Source of the DNA: JACJXF01 sp964349045
Lineage (GTDB): Bacteria; Bacteroidota; Bacteroidia; Bacteroidales; GCA-2748055
Direction of reading: 5' to 3'
DNA: 15,299 nt
Assembly (NCBI GenBank): GCA_964349045.1
Contig: CAYGFI010000114.1
Span: 1-15,299 of the forward strand
The number at the start of each line of letters is the position of its first letter. The stretch's first letter is position 1. A program made the translations under genes and the position numbers. Shown here one piece after another: positions 1 to 6,764 of this stretch. The notes below the pieces were generated by a model. It saw only the letters and a list, made by a program, of their open reading frames with translations. It did no database searches and had not been told where the DNA came from.

Positions 1-127
1 TATAAAGTTTTAGTTTGATATATAAATTCAGATTATATAATTATCAGTACATGTTCCTTATGAAGAAACCAAATGGACTACAGGAGTTTATGAATGATTT
101 AATTTTCAGGAAAACAATCAGGAATCA

Positions 128-922
128 ATGAAACAATATCTGGATCTATTGTCGCATGTAATGGAAAAGGGCATTGAGAAGAGTGACCGGACAGGTACAG
201 GTACCAAAACCGTGTTTGGCTATCAGATGCGGTTTGATTTAAGTGAAGGCTTTCCTGTTCTCACCACTAAAAAACTTCACCTGCGTTCCATTATTTATGA
301 GTTGCTTTGGTTTCTTCAGGGGAATACCAATACCCGGTACCTGAACGACAATGGTGTTAAAATATGGAATGAATGGGCCGGTCCTGACGGGGAACTTGGA
401 AAAATTTACGGATACCAGTGGAGAAGCTGGACCTCGTCCGGTGGAAAACAGTTCGACCAGATCAGCCGTGTCATTGAATCCATAAAAAATAATCCCGATT
501 CCCGGAGGCATATTGTCAGCGCCTGGAACGTTGGTGATCTCGATCAGATGAACCTCCCTCCCTGCCACATACTTTTCCAGTTTTTTGTTGCAAACGGGAA
601 ATTATCATGCCAGTTGTACCAGCGGAGCGCCGACATTTTCCTGGGAGTTCCCTTTAATATAGCCTCTTATTCACTGCTCCTTATGATGATCGCTCAGGTA
701 ACAGGATTACAATCCGGTGAGTTTGTGCACACTTTAGGCGATTCTCACATATATCTTAATCATGTTGAACAGGTTAAACTGCAACTTTCACGCGAACCCC
801 GTAAACTTCCGGTTATGAGGATCAATCCAGGTGTAAAAAACATTTTCGATTTTAAATTTGAAGATTTCACCCTTATCGATTATGACCCGCATCCCCATAT
901 TAAAGGTGAAATTGCTGTTTAA
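128..922 (+). CDS. thyA: Thymidylate synthase
   Basis: Converts dUMP and 5,10-methylene-tetrahydrofolate to dTMP and dihydrofolate in the cytoplasm. The protein is 264 residues, the same length as the E. coli enzyme, and the key residues fall at the same numbers. The nucleophile Cys146 is in the PPCH motif. The phosphate-binding arginines are Arg21 (SDRTGTGT), Arg126/Arg127 (SRRH) and Arg166 (QRSADIFLG). Glu58, Trp80 and Asn177 (PFNIASY) are also present. The start at 128 is chosen because MKQYLDLL is the usual N-terminus and the length matches; no strong Shine-Dalgarno is visible. The dihydrofolate it makes is recycled by the DHFR gene 51 bases downstream, so the two probably form one transcription unit. 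An octamer repeat array fills the gap between them. Identification is very secure. Confidence 0.98.
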   Translation: MKQYLDLLSHVMEKGIEKSDRTGTGTKTVFGYQMRFDLSEGFPVLTTKKLHLRSIIYELLWFLQGNTNTRYLNDNGVKIWNEWAGPDGELGKIYGYQWRSWTSSGGKQFDQISRVIESIKNNPDSRRHIVSAWNVGDLDQMNLPPCHILFQFFVANGKLSCQLYQRSADIFLGVPFNIASYSLLLMMIAQVTGLQSGEFVHTLGDSHIYLNHVEQVKLQLSREPRKLPVMRINPGVKNIFDFKFEDFTLIDYDPHPHIKGEIAV

Positions 923-927
923 CCAAT

Positions 928-959
928 AAATTATCAAATTTTCAAATTATCAAATTACC
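928..959. repeat. Octamer tandem array, about 4 copies
   Basis: Four 8-base units in a row: AAATTATC, AAATTTTC, AAATTATC, AAATTACC. The array begins five bases after the thyA stop codon and ends 14 bases before the dfrA start. It is pure A/T/C on the plus strand. It has no clear inverted partner nearby. Confidence 0.8.
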
Positions 960-973
960 ATATAAACCCCCAC

Positions 974-1483
974 ATGAAATTCATTCCCAACAAAAATATT
1001 TCAATAATCGTTGCTATTGCCGAAAACAATGCCATAGGGAAAAACAATGAACTTTTATGCAATTTACCCGATGACCTTAAGCGTTTTAAACAGGTCACAA
1101 CAGGACATACCGTAATCATGGGGCGCCGTACTTTTCTGTCCCTTCCCAAAGGGGCTCTCCCAAACCGCAGAAATATAATAATTTCAGATATTCCCGGAGA
1201 AAATTTTGCAAATTGCGAGATGGCATCTTCCATTGAAGAAGCCCTTGAGGCCTGCGATGATAAAGAAGAAAGTTTTATTATCGGGGGAGGAATGGTTTAT
1301 AAACAGTTCCTGCCTCATACCCGAAGACTTTATATTACCCGGTTGCACAGAGATTTTGATGGAGATACTTTTTTCCCGGAAATAAATTTTGATGAATGGG
1401 ATGAGATCGAACGCACAAAATTCTCCGCCGATGAGAAAAACAGCGTTCCGTACAGTTATATTATTTATCAGAGAAAGAAATGA
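974..1483 (+). CDS. folA: Dihydrofolate reductase
   Basis: Reduces dihydrofolate to tetrahydrofolate with NADPH, regenerating the cofactor spent by thymidylate synthase just upstream. The 169 residues carry the family landmarks in order: SIIVAIAENNAIGKNN at the N-terminus, the NLPDDLKRFK substrate-binding helix with the catalytic acid at Asp34 (E. coli Asp27), VIMGRRTF (47-54) for NADPH phosphate contact, PNRRNIII (63-70), and the IIGGG nucleotide loop (102-106). The position equivalent to E. coli Trp22 is Cys29. This may be a lineage trait, but it alters a well-known substrate-site residue. The start is the first Met of the frame, after a C-rich stretch with no obvious Shine-Dalgarno. It sits 51 bases from thyA and is probably co-transcribed. 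Confidence 0.97.
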   Translation: MKFIPNKNISIIVAIAENNAIGKNNELLCNLPDDLKRFKQVTTGHTVIMGRRTFLSLPKGALPNRRNIIISDIPGENFANCEMASSIEEALEACDDKEESFIIGGGMVYKQFLPHTRRLYITRLHRDFDGDTFFPEINFDEWDEIERTKFSADEKNSVPYSYIIYQRKK

Positions 1484-1487
1484 TTAA

Positions 1488-1739
1488 CAGGTTAAACCAG
1501 GAAAAGTACTTATATTGTATGGTATGAGCGACAATCCTGCGACCCGTTTGAATATAAAGGGGGTGATCCCTGGTAAGGTGAACAGCGGGACCCACCACCA
1601 TTCGATAGTTGAATACAAAGGGAAATGGAATTTGTTTTACCACAATTCCGATTTATTCTTAAGGAGAAATCCCACGGAAGCGGAAAAAAATTTAAAGGTT
1701 ACCGTAAATCAATATGTGAGACTGATTAAAATACCATAA
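1488..1739 (+). pseudogene. Remnant of a GH43-type glycoside hydrolase (C-terminal part)
   Basis: About 80 codons read openly from 1488 to a TAA at 1737-1739, with no ATG at a sensible place (TTG at 1515). The translation contains YGMSDNPA, KGVIPGKVNSG, THHHSIVEYKGKW and LFYHNSDLF. These resemble the late catalytic-domain blocks of GH43 arabinosidases/xylosidases, where the usual form is SDNP-GPFEYKGVI then HHSIVEFKGKWYLFYH. The expected PFEYKG is instead readable one frame over, at about 1542-1560. This implies a base lost before it and a base gained in the five-G run at 1559-1563. Those two offsetting indels, the missing N-terminal several hundred residues and the early stop mark it as a decaying fragment wedged between dfrA and the next gene. 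Family assignment comes from motif memory, so it is moderately sure. Confidence 0.65.
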
Positions 1740-1746
1740 GAAATAA

Positions 1747-1774
1747 TTGTATTCCAAAAAAATACCTTATTTTG
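1747..1774 (+). promoter_or_regulatory. Candidate Bacteroidota promoter for the YtfJ-like gene
   Basis: TTG at 1747-1749 is followed after 17 bases by TTATTTTG at 1767-1774. This matches the Bacteroidota -33/-7 pattern (TTG, then TAnnTTTG) except for one base. Transcription from here would leave a leader of about 20 bases before the ATG at 1801. Sequence resemblance only. Confidence 0.35.
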
Positions 1775-1800
1775 CTACAACCAAACTAAAACACATTTTT

Positions 1801-2337
1801 ATGAAAAAACTGATTCTTACCATGCTTGTCCTTTCTGTGGCACTGTTTACGGCCTATGGACAAAAAGTAAAACTCGATGTAGGTATGAAAGCCCCGGATT
1901 GGAAATTCACTGATGCCGATGGAAAAGAATTTACCATGGCATCCTGGCCCGGGAAAGTTCTGCAAATCAACTACGTTGACCCGGACGAGTCAGACCTCAA
2001 CGATGTATTCAACGATGCAGTTAAGAAAGCTAAAGATGTTGATAAACGCATTAGTGGTGATAAATTTAAAGGTTTTGGCATCGTGGATTGTGCTTCTACA
2101 TGGAAACCTGACTTCCTGATCCGTACCATAGCCGGTAATAAAGCCAAAAAATACGAAACAACTATTCTTTTTGACTATGACCGGGTCCTGCAAAAGTCCT
2201 GGGGAATGCCTGAGGATAATTATACTGTTGTAATTGTTGATAAAAACCGTATTTGCCGGGCCATCTACAAAGGCAAGGTTCCTGATTCAGAAATAGAAAA
2301 TATCATTAAACTGATTATTAAACTGGGAGAGGAATAG
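1801..2337 (+). CDS. YtfJ-like secreted thioredoxin-fold protein
   Basis: 178 residues from the ATG at 1801. The frame is open further upstream, but this start gives a clean signal peptide (MKKLILTMLVLSVALFTAYG, cleavage likely before QKVK). The mature part has the thioredoxin-like opening VGMKAPDWKFTDADGKEF, a central IVDCAST segment, a FDYDRVLQKSWGMPEDN segment and an ending VVIVDKNRICRAIYKG followed by an EIENIIKLIIKL helix. This resembles E. coli YtfJ (periplasmic, about 184 residues, role unknown). There is no CXXC motif and only two well-separated cysteines in the mature chain, so classical disulfide exchange is unlikely. It is probably periplasmic. It has its own candidate promoter, and a heptamer repeat array follows three bases after its stop. 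Fold family fairly sure; function unknown. Confidence 0.8.
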   Translation: MKKLILTMLVLSVALFTAYGQKVKLDVGMKAPDWKFTDADGKEFTMASWPGKVLQINYVDPDESDLNDVFNDAVKKAKDVDKRISGDKFKGFGIVDCASTWKPDFLIRTIAGNKAKKYETTILFDYDRVLQKSWGMPEDNYTVVIVDKNRICRAIYKGKVPDSEIENIIKLIIKLGEE

Positions 2338-2340
2338 CTA

Positions 2341-2460
2341 TAAAGTTTAAAGTTTAAAGTTTAAAGTTTAAAGTTTGTGAAGTTTGTAAAGTTTGTAAAG
2401 TTTGTAAAGTATACTAAGTATCAAAATCTAACTTTATGAACTTTTTACTTTATAAACTTA
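2341..2460. repeat. Heptamer/nonamer tandem array with inverted partner
   Basis: Five perfect copies of TAAAGTT (2341-2375) run into four 9-base units of the form TGTAAAGTT (2376-2411; first unit TGTGAAGTT, last ends in A). After a roughly 18-base centre, 2430-2460 carries the complementary motif. Its reverse complement contains AAGTTTATAAAGT, matching 12 of 13 bases of AAGTTTGTAAAGT in the left arm. An imperfect long hairpin is possible. The array begins three bases after the stop codon of the YtfJ-like gene. Confidence 0.85.
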
Positions 2461-2502
2461 TTCTTTGTACGGAAACGAACACCCCTGTTCTAAAACCGTT
2501 CA

Positions 2503-2523
2503 TATTTGCGTCTCTTGCAAATA
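2503..2523. promoter_or_regulatory. Perfect 7-bp inverted repeat, operator-like
   Basis: TATTTGC and GCAAATA are separated by seven bases. The site lies about 97 bases upstream of the start of the Trp-Met repeat protein, in otherwise featureless AT-rich DNA. No T-run follows, so it does not look like a terminator. It could be a dimeric regulator site; no known consensus is recognised. Confidence 0.3.
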
Positions 2524-2620
2524 AGATTCAATCCTGTATAATTCTCATTATCTGATTTTTATAGACTTTGGCACGTGATATGTAATAATGTTTTCATTAA
2601 CGATTAAATAAAAAATCAAA

Positions 2621-3094
2621 ATGAAAACAAAAATCTTATATATCGCCCTCTCCGCAGTTTTAAGCTTAAGCACAATAAGTGTATTTGCAGATGGCTCCAA
2701 AGGGAAAAAAGAATCCTCACAAAAGAAAAATACTATAGTTTCACGGCTTTTTAACAATGCTAAAGAAGCTGGAATGGAACTGGAAAGCTGGATGACTTCC
2801 TTAAAAGAATTCAATAGCGAATCTGAAATTTTTATCGAATCGCCCCTTGAGATGGAATCATGGATGATGGATGACTTTTATGGATCGATCGAAACCGAAT
2901 CATTAATGGAAGACGAGTTAGCGCTGGAAGGCTGGATGATGGATACTTTCGGAGGATATAATGATACTGAAAATTTTCAGGACGACGAGTTAATCCTTGA
3001 AGACTGGATGCTGGAATCTTTTGATGTGAAAACTCAGGAGATATCCGTTGACGAGGAACTCGAATTTGAAGCCTGGATGTTTGAAATACTGTAA
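2621..3094 (+). CDS. Small secreted acidic protein with five 24-residue Trp-Met repeats
   Basis: 157 residues with a clear signal peptide (about 1-23, MKTKILYIALSAVLSLSTIS then VFA/DG). A short basic linker follows (KGKKESSQKK), then a strongly acidic region made of repeats. Trp-Met pairs occur at residues 57, 81, 105, 129 and 152, giving spacings of 24, 24, 24 and 23. Each is preceded by a hydrophobic-Glu-x step (ELESWM, EMESWM, ALEGWM, ILEDWM, EFEAWM) and mostly followed by Phe five residues on. The last repeat stops at the C-terminus. No cysteines and no lipobox. The DNA of the repeats has diverged, so the amino-acid pattern has been kept rather than recently copied. No named family is recognised. 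It probably acts in the periplasm or outside the cell. It is followed by a strong terminator and looks monocistronic. Confidence 0.8.
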   Translation: MKTKILYIALSAVLSLSTISVFADGSKGKKESSQKKNTIVSRLFNNAKEAGMELESWMTSLKEFNSESEIFIESPLEMESWMMDDFYGSIETESLMEDELALEGWMMDTFGGYNDTENFQDDELILEDWMLESFDVKTQEISVDEELEFEAWMFEIL

Positions 3095-3124
3095 AGTTTT
3101 CTTTTTTAGGTTAAGTGGTTAGCG

Positions 3125-3157
3125 AAAAAGGGTATCCCGTGACGGGATGCCCTTTTT
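3125..3157. terminator. Bidirectional intrinsic terminator
   Basis: A near-perfect hairpin: AAAAAGGG-T-ATCCCG, loop TGA, CGGGAT-G-CCCTTTTT, interrupted only by one T-G wobble. It has a T-run at the 3' side on both strands. It sits between the plus-strand Trp-Met repeat gene (stop 3094) and the minus-strand fucosidase (stop 3181), so it can end both converging transcripts. Confidence 0.92.
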
Positions 3158-3180
3158 AGTTTGTATATGAAATAAATTAT

Positions 3181-4575
3181 TTACAAAACTCCTTCAATTT
3201 TAAAAACCCATGCATAATCACATGGTTTGTTTCCCAAATTAATTGCAGGACTTTTAATAGTGAGGATTCCTCGTGAATATTCAGAGTCTGCTTTTGCCGT
3301 GCTGCCAAGAAGGATAACTTTGCCTGCACTTTTTAATCCTTTAACATCAATAGATTTATCCGGCCATTTAGTGCAAATCACATAAAGATCCTTTCCTTTG
3401 GATGTATAAAATACAGTTTGATCATTCGCATCCTTTGGACGGTTGGTCCAAGGTATGGTTCCATAGATCGCCTCTCCATTTACCTTTAACCACTTCCCGA
3501 TATCGAGCAATCGTTCCTGTAATATAACAGGGATCAAACCATCAGCCGAAGGGCCAATATCAAGAAGAAGATTCCCACCGGCAGAAACTTTTTGTATTAA
3601 TAAATCAACCAATTCTTTTGAACTCATGTAGTTTCTAAGATCTTCAACCCGGTTGTATCCATATGAAGTACCAATTCCACGACTTTCTTCCCACGCGTGA
3701 TTGGCAATCCCGCTTGTTGCTTTATCATGAACCAATCCATATTCGGTTGTATAAATTCCACCATGAACACTTCGCGTCTCTTTACCCCAGCGATCATTCA
3801 CAACAACACTCCCTTTTACAGGTGATTCGTTATATAACCAGGCTAAAAATTGTTCACTTTTCCATATATCGCTTGTATAATCCCATTCACCATCAGTCCA
3901 GAAAACATCTGGTTTATAGCGCGTAACCAGATCCTTCATCTGTGGGATCATATGATCATCGATATATTTTTCGGGATTGTTTTTATAAAGTGGATTAAAC
4001 CATTCATAAAGAGAATAATAAAAACCCATATGCATTCCTTTTGCTTTCACAGATGTTGACAGATCACCGCATAAATCACGGTGAGGTCCGATATCCACGC
4101 TATTCCAGTTCCAGCTTTGTTCACTTGGCCATAAAGTAAATCCTTCATGATGTTTTGAAGTCAGTACAACATATTTTGCTCCTGACTCCTGGAATATTTC
4201 AGCCCATCGATCCGGATCAAACAATTCGGCTTTAAATTGTCCTGCAAAATCCTGGTATTTAAAGTTTTCCCCATACATTTTTTTATGATAATCCCTGAAA
4301 AGTTTATTTACCTGGTTTTCAGTTGTATCATTTATACGGTTCCAATACCATTCGGCATATTTTGCATAAACGCCAATATCAGCATTTGCAGGGGCCCAGG
4401 CCGGCACAGAATAAACGCCCCAATGAATGAAAATCCCAAATTTGGCATCTGTAAACCACTGGGGAATTGGACGCTGGTCCAGTGATGCCCATTCCGGCTT
4501 ATAATCCTGAGCCTTAATATTACCAGATATGCTCAGTAAGCTTACAAATAAAAATCCTTTCCAGGTAAAGTTCAT
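3181..4575 (-). CDS. Exported alpha-L-fucosidase, GH29
   Basis: Hydrolyses alpha-linked L-fucose from glycans with retention of configuration. 464 residues: signal peptide (about 1-22, ending NIKA before QDYK; no lipobox cysteine), then the GH29 catalytic barrel. Visible motifs are KFGIFIHWGVYSVPAW (45-60), YVVLTSKHHEGFTLWP (135-150), GFYYSLYEW (184-192) and PDVFWTDGEWD, with Asp228 as the expected nucleophile. NDRWGK (260-265) and GGIYTTEYG follow; Glu278 is a possible acid/base but this is not certain. A smaller C-terminal beta domain begins around residue 375. Single-domain length is typical. It lies downstream of three fucose-oxidising genes on the same strand, separated from them by 224 bases holding a repeat element, so it may have its own promoter. 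Location is likely periplasmic. Linkage preference cannot be read from the sequence. Confidence 0.93.
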   Translation of the reverse strand: MNFTWKGFLFVSLLSISGNIKAQDYKPEWASLDQRPIPQWFTDAKFGIFIHWGVYSVPAWAPANADIGVYAKYAEWYWNRINDTTENQVNKLFRDYHKKMYGENFKYQDFAGQFKAELFDPDRWAEIFQESGAKYVVLTSKHHEGFTLWPSEQSWNWNSVDIGPHRDLCGDLSTSVKAKGMHMGFYYSLYEWFNPLYKNNPEKYIDDHMIPQMKDLVTRYKPDVFWTDGEWDYTSDIWKSEQFLAWLYNESPVKGSVVVNDRWGKETRSVHGGIYTTEYGLVHDKATSGIANHAWEESRGIGTSYGYNRVEDLRNYMSSKELVDLLIQKVSAGGNLLLDIGPSADGLIPVILQERLLDIGKWLKVNGEAIYGTIPWTNRPKDANDQTVFYTSKGKDLYVICTKWPDKSIDVKGLKSAGKVILLGSTAKADSEYSRGILTIKSPAINLGNKPCDYAWVFKIEGVL

Positions 4576-4624
4576 AGTTTTTCGATTTAGATTATTATTT
4601 ATTATATAAAACCTGTTTAACTAG

Positions 4625-4735
4625 TTGGAAGACCGAGGACCGAAGTCGGAAGTCGGAAGACCGAAGCCCCGTATCGGCAAATTGACTCCTGCACTTTCAC
4701 ATTCCAACTTCCGCTTTCCGATTTCCGCCTTCCAA
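4625..4735. repeat. Heptamer repeat in inverted arrangement
   Basis: The left arm (4625-4666) reads in 7-base steps: TTGGAAG, ACCGAGG, ACCGAAG, TCGGAAG, TCGGAAG, ACCGAAG. The right arm (4702-4735) on the opposite strand reads TTGGAAG, GCGGAAA, TCGGAAA, GCGGAAG, TTGGAA. The two arms therefore share both unit and phase, matching about 25 of 34 positions, around a unique centre of about 35 bases. The element lies between the dehydrogenase stop (4800) and the fucosidase start (4575), both on the minus strand. It could form a long RNA hairpin separating the two genes. Confidence 0.85.
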
Positions 4736-4799
4736 TTCAAACGTAATTTCCTGATAGAAATCATTTGAAGAAGCTCTGCTCATTACTTTAAAATGTTTG

Positions 4800-5813
4800 C
4801 TAAAGTTCCAATAAAATCTTGAAGACTTTACCCGGATTTTCAGCCCAGGTTTGTAAAGCTTCTGCAACCTCGCCTGGTTTAACGATACGGGTTATAAATT
4901 TGTCAATGGGAAATGTTTTGCGCTGCAGAAAATTAATTACTGCCTGAAAGTCGGCTGATGATGCATTTCTTGAGCCCATAATATCCATCTCCTTCTGAAC
5001 AAATAATTTGGTTGCAAACGATACATCATCTTTGGCATATCCAATACATACTACCCTGCCTGTAAAAGCTACTTCATTTACAGCAGCTAAATATGTAAGT
5101 GGATTCCCAGCGGCCTCAATCACAACATCCGGCCCCCCAGGTACAATCTGCTTTAGCCTTTCGTGCAAATTTTCCTTCATTGAGTTAATAGTATGTTGTA
5201 CCCCCAGTTTTTTTGCCAGAAACAGCTTTTCATCATCAATATCAACCGCTATGACTATTGCTCCACGCAAAACAGAGCGAACAAGTGCCCCGGTTCCAAT
5301 CATTCCGCATCCCAAAACCATAACCGTATCGCTGTCGGTCACCCTGCCGCGGTCTACTGCATGAAAACCAACCGTCAGGGGTTCAACCATTGCAAGTTCC
5401 TTTTCGGTTAAACCTTCGGCGATCAAAACTTTTTGCCAGGGGACCACCAAAAATTCACACATTGCTCCATCCCGCTGCACACCTAAGGTTTGATTAAACT
5501 GGCATGCATACTGACGTCCTCTCTTGCAGGAGGGACAATTCCCGCAATTTGTATAAGGAACAACCGTAACATTCCTTCCTTTTTGAATGGATTCAGGAAC
5601 ATCCGTACCGGTCTTTTCAACCAAAGCTGAAATTTCGTGACCGGGAATACGCGGATAATTCACCATTGGATTTTTACCCAGGTAGGTAGTCAGGTCACTC
5701 CCGCAAAACCCAACATACTTTAATTTTAACAATACTTCCCCAGGGCCGGGCTGTGGTGTTTCTTTTTCAATCACACGAACCACGCCGGGTTCATTTATCA
5801 TTATTGCTTTCAT
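4800..5813 (-). CDS. Zinc-dependent alcohol dehydrogenase (MDR family), probably in fucose oxidation
   Basis: Oxidises a secondary hydroxyl with NAD+. The start is set at MKAIMINEPG, the normal beginning of this family, giving 337 residues; the frame stays open 18 codons upstream (to 5867) without family-like sequence. Seen from that start: catalytic zinc ligands Cys37 (GFCGSD) and His59-Glu60 (PGHEIS); a structural zinc set at Cys90, Cys93, Cys96 and Cys104; the Rossmann loop VLGCGMIGTGAL; and Asp in AVDIDDEKL, which points to NAD rather than NADP. It resembles threonine/sorbitol dehydrogenase-type enzymes. Beside an aldo/keto reductase, a lactonase-like amidohydrolase and a fucosidase, a role on 2-keto-3-deoxy-fuconate or on fucose itself is plausible, but the substrate is inferred from context only. 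Confidence 0.88.
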   Translation of the reverse strand: MKAIMINEPGVVRVIEKETPQPGPGEVLLKLKYVGFCGSDLTTYLGKNPMVNYPRIPGHEISALVEKTGTDVPESIQKGRNVTVVPYTNCGNCPSCKRGRQYACQFNQTLGVQRDGAMCEFLVVPWQKVLIAEGLTEKELAMVEPLTVGFHAVDRGRVTDSDTVMVLGCGMIGTGALVRSVLRGAIVIAVDIDDEKLFLAKKLGVQHTINSMKENLHERLKQIVPGGPDVVIEAAGNPLTYLAAVNEVAFTGRVVCIGYAKDDVSFATKLFVQKEMDIMGSRNASSADFQAVINFLQRKTFPIDKFITRIVKPGEVAEALQTWAENPGKVFKILLEL

Positions 5814-5886
5814 CCTGTTTGATTTTCTAAATTTAACCGTAATTAAAACCTTATCCCTATCCATCAATGGATTGGAATTGCAATCC

Positions 5887-6720
5887 TCAACAAGTTAGTT
5901 TATAGGCTTTACGGGCATTTTTTCCCATGATAGATGCCTGTTCATCCCTGCTTAATCCTGAAATAATTTTACCTACTATATCTGCCCATTGTTTATAACC
6001 AATTCCCAGAAGACATACCGGCCAATCCGAACCAAATATTAACCTGTCAGGTTTAAACGAGTCAAGCGCTGCATCAAAATAGGGCAACAACTGATCTTCT
6101 GACCAGTTTGTGTATTCAGCCTCAGTCACCATTCCCGAAATTTTACAATAAACATTATCACGCTTAGCCAATTCCAGCATATTTTCCTTCCAGGGAGATA
6201 TTTTCCGCTTTGCAATTAATGGTTTAGCAATATGGTCCAAAACAAACAACTGATTTGGGTGTTTGTCAACAAAGCGAATAGTTTGAGGCAATTGTCGTTC
6301 ATAAATTAATATATCATACGCTAAATTATATTTTTTTAAAAGGGAAATCCCCTTATTAAAGTCCGCCCTGAGTATAAAATTATCGTCCGCCTCAGATTGG
6401 ATAACGTGCCTGAGAGCCACTAACTGAGGATTCCCTTCAAACTTTTCCAATTCACGCTGAAACCTATCCGATGCTATTGGCAACCAGCCAACAACCCCTA
6501 AAATAAAAGGATTTTTCGATGCCAATTCCAGTAACCAGGCTGTTTCTTCTATACTTTGTCTTGCTTGCACTGAAATAACGCCATCAATACCAGTATGGTC
6601 CAGCGTGCTTTTCAGATCAGGAGGCAAAAAATCCTTACGAAGGATTTTCATGTTTTCATCAATCCAACCGTATTCACCAGGATTATATTGCCAGAAATGA
6701 TGATGGGCATCTATTAGCAT
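5887..6720 (-). CDS. Amidohydrolase family 2, L-fuconolactonase-like
   Basis: Predicted to open a sugar lactone such as L-fucono-1,4-lactone to the acid. The 277 residues form one metal-dependent TIM barrel of the COG3618 type. Metal and catalytic residues visible are His6 and His8 in MLIDAHHHFW, His163 in LDHIAKP, and Asp232 in LIFGSDWPV. The C-terminal GKNARKAY helix is also characteristic. The start is unambiguous because the HxH strand begins at residue 3. It lies 44 bases downstream of the aldo/keto reductase and 73 bases upstream of the dehydrogenase, all on the minus strand, so an operon is likely. The reductase upstream would supply its lactone. Related enzymes act on rhamnono- or galactono-lactones, so the exact sugar rests on the neighbouring fucosidase. 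Confidence 0.87.
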   Translation of the reverse strand: MLIDAHHHFWQYNPGEYGWIDENMKILRKDFLPPDLKSTLDHTGIDGVISVQARQSIEETAWLLELASKNPFILGVVGWLPIASDRFQRELEKFEGNPQLVALRHVIQSEADDNFILRADFNKGISLLKKYNLAYDILIYERQLPQTIRFVDKHPNQLFVLDHIAKPLIAKRKISPWKENMLELAKRDNVYCKISGMVTEAEYTNWSEDQLLPYFDAALDSFKPDRLIFGSDWPVCLLGIGYKQWADIVGKIISGLSRDEQASIMGKNARKAYKLTC

Positions 6721-6764
6721 GAGCTATAATTTAATTTGAAATATACCTGAATCTCATATAAGAT

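Noticed and set aside
1..127. Short open frames before thyA, including one whose TGA overlaps the thyA ATG (from ATG at 51)
   Set aside because: Only 26 codons, no recognisable motif, no Shine-Dalgarno. A second frame reading YEETKWTTGVYE looks protein-like but has a stop close upstream. No gene can be supported.
5008..5364. 118-residue plus-strand open frame inside the zinc dehydrogenase
   Set aside because: It is antisense to a gene with intact zinc and NAD motifs, and its Ser/Thr/Pro-rich composition is what a complementary frame gives.
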